Source: JACMLD01 sp963705285 (GTDB taxonomy: Bacteria > Bacteroidota > Bacteroidia > Chitinophagales > Chitinophagaceae). From it: a stretch of DNA of 64,000 nucleotides. A model generated the notes under the pieces. That model was not told the origin of the DNA and ran no database searches. It worked only from the letters and a program-made list of their open reading frames with translations. The stretch lies in NCBI GenBank assembly GCA_963705285.1, contig OY970066.1:2976001-3040000 (forward strand). The letters run 5' to 3'. A program made the translations under genes and the position numbers. Each line of letters opens with the position of its first letter. Within the stretch, counting starts at the first letter, position 1. This document shows positions 51,609-58,492 of this stretch, in pieces.

Positions 51609-52901
51609 TTAATTGCCTGATGTTACCTGGTAATTGTATTGTGCCTGCAGCAGTTGTACCTGGTGCAACAGCATGCTTTGCCTGGCCTGGTCTTCTGCGT
51701 TCACATAGCTCAGGTAGTCGATGCTGGTAATGGTGCCGTTTTGCAGCTGGCTGCCCGATGTTTGCTTTATCTTTTCACGCAGGCGTATGATCTCTTTATC
51801 GGTATCTATCAATTCCTGGAATTTGGTTACTTCCGTATTTTGTTGCGATAAGACCATGCGCGTGTTGAGCAGAAATGTTTCTTTTTGTACGTCAATGCCT
51901 GCCTGGTTTAACTTAAGAATGGCTTTCTCCTTTTTGGCGGTATACAAGCCGGTAAAATTCCAGTTGAGTTTTAATCCGCCGATGTAATAACCAGCAAAAT
52001 CATTGCTCAGCATATTCAGCCCAGGCCTACCGTAACCACCCTGCGCAAATACACCCAGGCGGGGCAGGTTTTTTGCTTTAATGAGTTTATCCTGTATAGT
52101 GATGCTGCTTTTCTGTGCTTCATACAACTGTAATTCTGGCCGGTTGATAGCAGGCATGGGCGCCACTGGTGCTGGTGGCTGCAACACTGTGCTTTCTGTA
52201 ACGGGCTGGTTAATAAAAATCGCCAGCATGTCTGCATAACCTTTACGGCCTGCTTTTAATTCTATGCTGCGCTGATCTGCTTTCAATAGTTCTGCCTGCA
52301 ACACATCTGCACTGCTTTTAAGCGCGGTTCCATTGCTGATGGCTGCGTTTATTTTATCAAGCCCTGCGCGGATATCTTTTTTCAGCAATTCGGTTTGCAT
52401 GGCTTGCGCATCTATCAATAATAAACCAAAGAAAAGCTGGTTGATGCGTTCTTTCAGCTTGTATAATTCTACTGATAATTTCTGGGCTTCTGTGGCAGCA
52501 TTGGCCGTTGCCAGTTGTTTTTGTTGTTGAATGGTATATCCGTCGGTCAGTGGCTGGTAAATCTCGGCATAGGCTTTATACTGATCTTTGCTCAGCACCG
52601 GTATGTTTACATTGGGTAACGAGAATGGTATTTGTGTAACGGCGCTTTGGTAAGTGCCTTGTCCGTTGAGGCTGAGTTGCGGCAACCAGCCTTTGGCAAT
52701 ATTTTCAAGCGTGTAGGCTGTTGTTTTTTCTATCAGTGATAGTTGTTTGGCGAGCGGGTAGTTCTTTGCAGCCAGCAAATAACTTTGTTCAATGGTAAGG
52801 GGGCCTGTAGTTTGTGCCGGGCAAAGCAGTGAAAGAAACAGTAAGCTGCCCATTAGGATGAACTGTTTTAATAATAATATGGTTCGTTGCTTTGTATTCA
52901 T
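51609..52901 (-). CDS. TolC-family outer-membrane efflux channel
   Basis: 430 residues with a signal peptide (about 1-28, cleavage near CPAQ). Two coiled-coil-rich OEP repeats are visible (about 35-210 and 230-425) with Gln/Ala/Leu-rich heptads and a GLKLNWNFTG strand region typical of TolC proteins. It forms the outer-membrane conduit for the efflux pump encoded downstream. It is the second gene of the operon, 40 bases after the TetR stop. Confidence 0.9.
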   Translation of the reverse strand: MNTKQRTILLLKQFILMGSLLFLSLLCPAQTTGPLTIEQSYLLAAKNYPLAKQLSLIEKTTAYTLENIAKGWLPQLSLNGQGTYQSAVTQIPFSLPNVNIPVLSKDQYKAYAEIYQPLTDGYTIQQQKQLATANAATEAQKLSVELYKLKERINQLFFGLLLIDAQAMQTELLKKDIRAGLDKINAAISNGTALKSSADVLQAELLKADQRSIELKAGRKGYADMLAIFINQPVTESTVLQPPAPVAPMPAINRPELQLYEAQKSSITIQDKLIKAKNLPRLGVFAQGGYGRPGLNMLSNDFAGYYIGGLKLNWNFTGLYTAKKEKAILKLNQAGIDVQKETFLLNTRMVLSQQNTEVTKFQELIDTDKEIIRLREKIKQTSGSQLQNGTITSIDYLSYVNAEDQARQSMLLHQVQLLQAQYNYQVTSGN

Positions 52902-52941
52902 TTTCTTGCATTTTTATCGTGGTCACCAATTCAGGAGGGTG

Positions 52942-53592
52942 TTATTTTGCTTTCAATGCGGCTTTTATCCACCGCGGAATGAGCTTTTTGCGTTCCAGCA
53001 TTAATTTGGTATAATCATCTTCTGATAAATTACCCATGCCTTTTAGTAATGGTTTGGCAACAAACGGAAAGGCGGTCATGCCCAGCATGGTCATAATAAC
53101 CTGCAAAGGATGTACGGCTGTTATTTTACTTGCTTTTACTGCTTCGTTAAACTGTTTGATGAAATGCGATTTCAAAATCATGTCAACTGCACCTATTTTG
53201 GAAAACAGTGTATCGGGGCTGGAGCGCATTTCGCTCAACATAAAAATGGGTACACCCGGGTTTTTCAATAGCAATTCAATATGCCTGTCTGCAAAAATTT
53301 CAAATTTCTCATCGAGCGTGGTGTTAGTTTCATTAAATACCGCCAGTAATGATTTGGTAAACCCCTGCATTGTCTCCAGCATGATGATATCAAACAGCTT
53401 CTGTTTACTGCGGAAGTAATAATTCAGCAGCGCCAGGTTAATGCCGGCTTCTTCAGCAATATCGCGCGTGCGGGTGGCGGCAAAACCTTTTTTATGAAAT
53501 ACCAGGCGGGCGGCATTTTTAATTTTTTCCTCTGTTGAACTGTCGGGTGCGGCTTTTGCTTTCTCCCTTTTTTTAGGTGTGGATTTTTTCAT
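52942..53592 (-). CDS. TetR/AcrR-family repressor of the efflux operon (CecR-like)
   Basis: 216 residues from ATG 53592 (frame open to 53628). The basic N-terminal tail (MKKSTPKKREKAKAAPD) leads into a TetR helix-turn-helix: KIKNAARLVFHKKGFAATRT, DIAEEAGINLALLNYYFRSK. The C-terminal ligand domain is DUF1956-like in length. It is the first gene of a seven-gene operon, and its promoter carries two perfect palindromes, so it probably represses itself and the pump. The E. coli counterpart CecR controls ybhGFSR in the same order. Confidence 0.9.
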   Translation of the reverse strand: MKKSTPKKREKAKAAPDSSTEEKIKNAARLVFHKKGFAATRTRDIAEEAGINLALLNYYFRSKQKLFDIIMLETMQGFTKSLLAVFNETNTTLDEKFEIFADRHIELLLKNPGVPIFMLSEMRSSPDTLFSKIGAVDMILKSHFIKQFNEAVKASKITAVHPLQVIMTMLGMTAFPFVAKPLLKGMGNLSEDDYTKLMLERKKLIPRWIKAALKAK

Positions 53593-53596
53593 ACCG

Positions 53597-53650
53597 CAAA
53601 GATAAACCTGAAAATCAGGTTTAATCAAAAGATTTAATCAAATGATTAAA
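53597..53650 (-). promoter_or_regulatory. Efflux-operon promoter with candidate TetR operators
   Basis: On the minus strand TTTG (53626-53629 as complement), a 21-bp spacer and TATCTTTG (53597-53604) match the consensus fully; the -7 box ends four bases before the ATG, so the mRNA is nearly leaderless. The perfect palindrome AAACCTGA aaa TCAGGTTT (53604-53622) fills the spacer. A second, TTTAATCA aa TGATTAAA (53633-53650), lies just upstream of the -33 box, and TTTAATCAAA is directly repeated with a 13-bp period. A repressor bound there would block RNA polymerase. Confidence 0.8.
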
Positions 53651-53909
53651 AACAGGTATGGAATGCAGGTTTTGACGGGTAAATGGTAAGAATCTCTGAT
53701 TGCTGATTGGAGGATCGCTGATCTGACTTACGTGGGTGTGCAGATTCTAATTACCCGTTATTGAATGGGCGCCGCCTGTCAGGTGTTTGAGTTTCACATT
53801 ACTAATCAACCCGTTGGATTTGTAATGCAGCGTAGTAATTTTGTTGCGGTGACTTAAAAGCGTGGCAAAAGCAATCAGACATCTTCACATCAGACATCAG
53901 CGATACCTA

Positions 53910-54791
53910 TCACCCCAGTATTTCATTTACATGCTTATGAATATTGGCGGCAATTTTATCGAGCGGAAGATCGTTCTCATCGCCACCAAAGGGGTCTTCC
54001 ACTTCTTCGGCAATGATTTCAAGGCTGGCCAGTACGTAAAAAACAAAGGTTACAATGGGTATGATAAGGTAACCGAGGGAGAACACGTAGCCAAACGGGA
54101 GCGTGACCACATAAAAGAAAATGAATTTTTTGATGAAGGCACTGTACGAGTAGGGGATGGGTGTGTTTTTGATACGCTCGCAGGCGCCGCAGATATCTGT
54201 AAAAGAAATCAGTTCTGTATTGAGTACAATTAACTGGTCGCCATTGATAACACCGTTCTTGTACAACGACTGAATATGAGTGAAAAGCAGTTTGGCTATT
54301 TGGTTGGGAATGTGTTTGTCTTGGCTGATCAGTTGTTCCAGGTGGGGATCATTATCAAATAGCGAGATCCGCGTGGTTTCATGCCCTAAATGTTTTTTGA
54401 GCGCATAGGCGTACGCGGGTATAATCTTCCTGAAAAAATTCCGGCTGGCAGTATCATCTGCGGGCACCATCACGGCCAGTTTAATAGCCAGGTTACGGCT
54501 GTTATTCACCAGTGCACCCCATAGCTTTCTGCCTTCCCACCAGCGGTCGTAAGCAGTATTGGTTCTAAAGACCAGCAGCATGGAAATTACAAAACCCAGC
54601 AAACCATGTAACACGGGAATGCTTTTTACATGGCTGTTCTCAGGCAGGTGCAACCATTCAATTTCTGCAAACGTTACCAATGCTGAATATGCGGCCACAC
54701 CAATCATGAGGGGCATCAGCCTGCGTATGGTATCCGACTTGTGCAGTCTAAAAAGAAAAATGAACCATTCTTTCGGATTGTAACTTATCAT
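53910..54791 (-). CDS. Bestrophin-family membrane channel protein
   Basis: 293 residues with four main hydrophobic segments (about 25-45, 58-76, 206-225, 230-250). The RFP-like family core is visible in FRTNTAYDRWWEGRKLWGAL, NSRNLAIK and PFGYVFSLGYLIIP. The C-terminal EVEDPFGGDENDLPLDKIA is the bestrophin hallmark with acidic residues. Bacterial members form pentameric cation or anion channels. The start ATG is unambiguous. No operon partner. Confidence 0.9.
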   Translation of the reverse strand: MISYNPKEWFIFLFRLHKSDTIRRLMPLMIGVAAYSALVTFAEIEWLHLPENSHVKSIPVLHGLLGFVISMLLVFRTNTAYDRWWEGRKLWGALVNNSRNLAIKLAVMVPADDTASRNFFRKIIPAYAYALKKHLGHETTRISLFDNDPHLEQLISQDKHIPNQIAKLLFTHIQSLYKNGVINGDQLIVLNTELISFTDICGACERIKNTPIPYSYSAFIKKFIFFYVVTLPFGYVFSLGYLIIPIVTFVFYVLASLEIIAEEVEDPFGGDENDLPLDKIAANIHKHVNEILG

Positions 54792-54935
54792 ATTATCTCT
54801 GATGTCTGATTTGAGGAGGGCTGATTTGTTTTATTTCAGCATGTTTTGTTTGCAAAGGCATTATTTCTTTTACAATACTAAGATAATCTGTTGTTTGTAA
54901 CAATTGACACGACTGTTTTATTAAAGCTGTCATTT

Positions 54936-55451
54936 TCACATTTTCACATTTTCAAATTTTTCTAATCGTTTAATCCATTTTCGTAAGTACAGCAAAGGAA
55001 TAATTCCAAAGACGCCAAACGAGCAGTCAATCAGTTTCCAATAAAGAGGTATGCCGCGTACCGAACCGGCAATAAATGCAAGCGGAATGACGGCTGCGCA
55101 GGCTATCATGCCCCATTCTATCACCCATATATTTCTCACCGGGTCTTTCAGGGGTCCTATAAAAAACAATGCAATTACAATGTGCGCAAATGCCAGCCAA
55201 TCGTAACCATAGGCAAGCATGGGATAACGCATGTTGGTATCATGCAGCGCTTCATATACCTGCTGCAGAAATGCTGCCAGCGGCGCCGGCATGCGGCCGC
55301 TGAAAGTAAGCAGCCAGCGCAATTCTGTTTCTAACGGAAAAGCGGTAATGCCACTAATGGCTATCGCTACCATAAAAAACACCAGGGTAAAGCGTATGCG
55401 GGAACGCAATTTCTTGATTTCCTGATGTTGAGATTGCTGGATTGATTGCAT
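54936..55451 (-). CDS. Hypothetical four-span membrane protein
   Basis: 171 residues from ATG 55451 (a TTG start at 55463 adds four). Hydrophobic helices lie at about 25-42, 85-103, 115-135 and 140-158. Landmarks YGYDWLAFAHIVIALFFIGPLKDPVRN (given as YDWLAFAHIVIALFF and GPLKDPVRN) and VIEWGMIACAAVIP are of a type common in Bacteroidota hypothetical proteins. Function unknown. The coding sequence ends in tandem gtgaaaat words that continue beyond the stop. Confidence 0.65.
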   Translation of the reverse strand: MQSIQQSQHQEIKKLRSRIRFTLVFFMVAIAISGITAFPLETELRWLLTFSGRMPAPLAAFLQQVYEALHDTNMRYPMLAYGYDWLAFAHIVIALFFIGPLKDPVRNIWVIEWGMIACAAVIPLAFIAGSVRGIPLYWKLIDCSFGVFGIIPLLYLRKWIKRLEKFENVKM

Positions 55452-55463
55452 TTGCTTTGACAA

Positions 55464-55639
55464 GAATTTTATGAATGATTGTTGGATTTCTTGCGTTTGA
55501 GATTTCTGAATTGACTTTACTACTTTTTTAAAAAGAAGTGATGTAAGAATAGAAGGTATCTTGAAATCTCAAAATCTCAAAATCCCGAAATCCCAAAATC
55601 CCGAAATCTCAAAATCAGCAATAAAAGCACAGGCAAAAG
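55464..55639. repeat. Spacer of caaaatctc / cgaaatccc words
   Basis: At 55560-55620 the words gaaatctc, aaaatctc, aaaatccc and gaaatccc alternate about seven times with a period of 9-10 bp. The left part (55470-55550) has variants of gattgttggatttcttgcg. It separates the chitinase and the membrane protein genes; no gene or terminator is visible. Confidence 0.65.
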
Positions 55640-56740
55640 CTAATTGTGTTGCTTTATTCTGTCTATGGCGTGTAACAAACCGTTGCTGAACGCATCATCG
55701 GCCAGTTGCCAGAACATGATGCCATTCAGGTTATTGCTGATAACATATTTTGTCTTGTATTGAACAGACAAGCTGTCGTCGTAAGTGGCCAACAGTTTTC
55801 TTTGCCGGTTGAATGCATACGGCGCATGGGCAATGCTGTCCCAGTACTGCACAAAACCATTGGCAGCACTTAGCGTATCATTGCCCCTGCGGAAAGAGAA
55901 CCCGTGAGAAAATTTGCCGGGCAGGTAGAGACCGTTGCCGGTAGTATCGGTTACTTCAAAAAGACGCCCGTAAAATGCTGCGCCAATAACAATTTTATCG
56001 GCCGGTACACCCGCTGCCAGCATCAGCTTTACCCCGTTATCGGTAGATTCTTTTTGTAAAGGCGTTGAATATAACGGTGTATGATGACCGCTAATGGTAC
56101 TAAAGCCACTCACCAGGTCGTAGCTCATCAGGTTTACGCGGTCTACTTTTTTCATGACCTTTTTCCATTCAACCGCAGAATCAATGAATTTGGTGAAACC
56201 GCCTGCGGCAAAACTAATTTCATGGGAATTGCCCAGTTTCCGCCTCAGTTGTTTAATCAGTTGGGTAAACGCCGGTTTGTCTCCGGGAACAAAAGCGTGG
56301 CCCGGAAAACCCTCAATAGCGGGATATTCCCAATCCAGATCAATGCCATCTGTACCAAAATAGGTGTTAAGATCCCTTACAGAGCGCGCAAATTCACGCC
56401 TGCCTTTACGGGTATTAAAAACGGGTGAGCAGGTTTTGCAGCCACCCCATCCGCCCAGCGATAAAATAATTTTCAGCTGCGGGTTACGGCTCTTTAATGC
56501 CACCATTCTTTGTATGGTAGCACTATCGCGCGCGTTGCCAACCGACAGCTCATTGCCTTTTAGATGGCAAAAGCAGAAAATAAGATGAGTTAATTTTTCT
56601 ACTTCAAAACTGTCAATCATAGTCGTGCGGCCGGCGTAGTAGGCGATAACAGCAATGGGTTTTGAGTTGCTGCTGTTTTGTGCGTTTGTTTGCAGGGTGA
56701 AAGACAGGACCGATGCCATTAAGAAAATGCGATAAAGCAT
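55640..56740 (-). CDS. Secreted GH18 chitinase
   Basis: 366 residues with a signal peptide (about 1-20, cleavage near TNAQ). The catalytic DxxDxDxE motif is complete in FGTDGIDLDWEYP (Asp131, Asp134, Asp136, acid Glu138). SLGGWGG (about 94-100) and YDLVSGF (about 214) complete the GH18 barrel. It hydrolyses beta-1,4-N-acetylglucosamine polymers. There is no carbohydrate-binding module or sorting tail, so it is probably periplasmic or surface-released. The single-domain length is usual. Confidence 0.93.
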   Translation of the reverse strand: MLYRIFLMASVLSFTLQTNAQNSSNSKPIAVIAYYAGRTTMIDSFEVEKLTHLIFCFCHLKGNELSVGNARDSATIQRMVALKSRNPQLKIILSLGGWGGCKTCSPVFNTRKGRREFARSVRDLNTYFGTDGIDLDWEYPAIEGFPGHAFVPGDKPAFTQLIKQLRRKLGNSHEISFAAGGFTKFIDSAVEWKKVMKKVDRVNLMSYDLVSGFSTISGHHTPLYSTPLQKESTDNGVKLMLAAGVPADKIVIGAAFYGRLFEVTDTTGNGLYLPGKFSHGFSFRRGNDTLSAANGFVQYWDSIAHAPYAFNRQRKLLATYDDSLSVQYKTKYVISNNLNGIMFWQLADDAFSNGLLHAIDRIKQHN

Positions 56741-56960
56741 AGTGTTGGTTTTGTGCTGAAAAAATATCTGGGTATGGCAGCGGTCTAAATTAGAAAAAGA
56801 AGGTCAAAAAGCACCATTCTTTGTGGTAATGAATGTTAGTTTATGGCAGGCAAACCAATTTGTAGAGACTTCCTGAATGGGACTGTTAAATATTAGTCAC
56901 ATTTTAGCCATATCCCCTTAACAGACAGCCTTCTAATTTCGTTTCTATGCTTAGTTGCAT

Positions 56961-56968
56961 TACCTTTG
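56961..56968 (+). promoter_or_regulatory. -7 element upstream of the desaturase gene
   Basis: TACCTTTG lies 28 bases before the ATG at 56997. The matching -33 position carries a TTTCG, a weak match to TTTG. Confidence 0.5.
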
Positions 56969-56996
56969 CATCCTCGTACGAAAATCGGGTAAATTA

Positions 56997-57731
56997 ATGA
57001 TCGCTATTTTAATATTTTTCTTTTCACACTGGTTTTTATCATTGTTCTTCCACACTTTTTTTCTGCACCGGTATGCATCCCACCAAATGTATACAACAGG
57101 AAAAAAAAGGGAGCGGTTATTTTATTTTCTTACCTGGTTTACGCAAGGCTCTTCTTTTTTAAATCCCCGTGCTTATGCGGTGCTGCACCGGATGCACCAC
57201 GTATACAGCGATACCGAAAAGGATCCGCATTCGCCCCATTTTTTTAAGGACGTATGGCACATGATGATCCATACCAAAGAAATTTACCAGGCCTTTTTAA
57301 CCGGTAAGGCATTGCCCGAACCGCAATTTACCGAGGAGTACCTGCCAGTATGGGCTAAGCTGGATAAATTTGGCGACAGCATGATTACGCGTATTGCATT
57401 TGGCGTGGCGTATACAGCTTTCTATGTATATTTTGCACCCAGCGCCTGGTGGTATTTGTTGTTGCCCATTCACTTCCTGATGGGGCCCATACAGGGCGCC
57501 ATTGTAAACTGGTGCGGGCATAAATACGGCTATTCAAATTTTAATAATGGCGATCATTCGCGCAATACAGAGCCCTGGGGTTTGTTTTTATTGGGCGAAT
57601 TGTTTCAGAACAATCACCATAAATACCGCAACAGTCCCAACTTTGCAAAAAAATGGTTTGAGTTTGATCCTACTTATGTGATTATGATCCTCTTACACGG
57701 AACGCACGTCATCAGGCTTAAAAAAAATTAG
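56997..57731 (+). CDS. Membrane fatty-acid desaturase
   Basis: 244 residues from ATG 56997 (frame open to 56955). The three histidine boxes of acyl-CoA/acyl-lipid desaturases are present: HRYASH (24-29), HRMHH (64-68) and QNNHHKY near 203. Hydrophobic segments flank them (residues about 5-22, and 138-158). EPWGLFLLGELFQNNHHKY is the family landmark. It introduces a cis double bond into membrane acyl chains; the electron donor partner is not in the window. The -7 element TACCTTTG is directly upstream. Confidence 0.88.
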   Translation: MIAILIFFFSHWFLSLFFHTFFLHRYASHQMYTTGKKRERLFYFLTWFTQGSSFLNPRAYAVLHRMHHVYSDTEKDPHSPHFFKDVWHMMIHTKEIYQAFLTGKALPEPQFTEEYLPVWAKLDKFGDSMITRIAFGVAYTAFYVYFAPSAWWYLLLPIHFLMGPIQGAIVNWCGHKYGYSNFNNGDHSRNTEPWGLFLLGELFQNNHHKYRNSPNFAKKWFEFDPTYVIMILLHGTHVIRLKKN

Positions 57732-57755
57732 CGGTTACTATGCTAAAATAAGTCG

Positions 57756-58157
57756 CTACTCCACTGGTTCATAACAATCATAGTTGCGCTGGCGGAATAT
57801 TTTATCGTCTTTGAATTCAAATATGGTACAAATATGCGCCCTTAGTACCTGTCCCTGTTTAAACCTTCCCGCCTTTACTTTCAATTCGCCTGTCCAGGTA
57901 TATTCTGCAATTACAGTATCATCAGTTTCATAAAACCGGCTGGGTTCAAAACGCTGGTACGACAGCATTTTTTTGCCCGCTTCAGCGCCTTCAATCAGAT
58001 TGGTAAATGTTCGTTTCCTGATGGCGGGTATCATGAGGTTGGGGTACTCTGTTTGTTCTATACCGGTATGCAAGATTTCCCGGTATTCAGCTTCACTGGT
58101 AGTAAACCATTGCAGCAGGTTGAAAAAACGTTTGATGGTTTCTGTCTTGTGGTTCAT
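57756..58157 (-). CDS. NTF2-like / SnoaL-like protein
   Basis: 133 residues from ATG 58157. One alpha-beta cone fold of the nuclear-transport-factor-2 type is suggested by TIKRFFNLLQWFTT at the start and VIAEYTWTGELKVKAGRFKQGQ with CTIFEFKDDKIFRQRNYDCYEP at the end (given in parts). Such proteins are often small-ligand binders or polyketide cyclase-like enzymes. The gene is convergent with the desaturase (24-base gap). Substrate unknown. Confidence 0.75.
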   Translation of the reverse strand: MNHKTETIKRFFNLLQWFTTSEAEYREILHTGIEQTEYPNLMIPAIRKRTFTNLIEGAEAGKKMLSYQRFEPSRFYETDDTVIAEYTWTGELKVKAGRFKQGQVLRAHICTIFEFKDDKIFRQRNYDCYEPVE

Positions 58158-58364
58158 GGCAGGCAATTTATACGTGAAAAATTACCCAACTAAAATAGCA
58201 TCTTTTATTTTTAAAAACGAATAGGCGCAGGCGTTGAGGCGGCATAGGTGCTTTGCCCAACACTGGGTAGCAACTACGCTATGGCTGATGCGGAATTGCG
58301 GCAAAGTTTTGTCGATTCCGTGGGTTGTGGCAAGGGTGTGTCGATTCCCTGGTTTGTGTCGATC

Positions 58365-58411
58365 CCCTGGGTTGCACCCAGGGTTACGCATATTCAACCC
58401 CGTTGGGGTTG
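58365..58411. repeat. Distant copy of the REP-like A and B hairpins
   Basis: CCCTGGGT tgc ACCCAGGG (58365-58383) is a perfect 8-bp stem with the same TGC loop as module A at 21269-21293. It is followed by CAACCCC gtt GGGGTTG (58395-58411), matching module B. The order A then B is as at 21628-21692. The preceding 60 bases contain three degenerate ggtttgtgtcgat words. It sits between an NTF2-like gene and nrdA. Confidence 0.8.
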
Positions 58412-58443
58412 CTGTTTATTTGTAAAAGCTGGTAATGGCGCAA

Positions 58444-58472
58444 AAAAATCAGCAGACTAGCTGCTGATTTTT
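58444..58472 (-). terminator. Terminator of nrdA
   Basis: A perfect 12-bp stem (58444-58455 with 58461-58472), loop of five, with A and T runs on both flanks, so it can act in both directions. It lies 20 bases after the nrdA stop. Confidence 0.9.
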
Positions 58473-58492
58473 ATAGTAGGATCTATAGTTTG

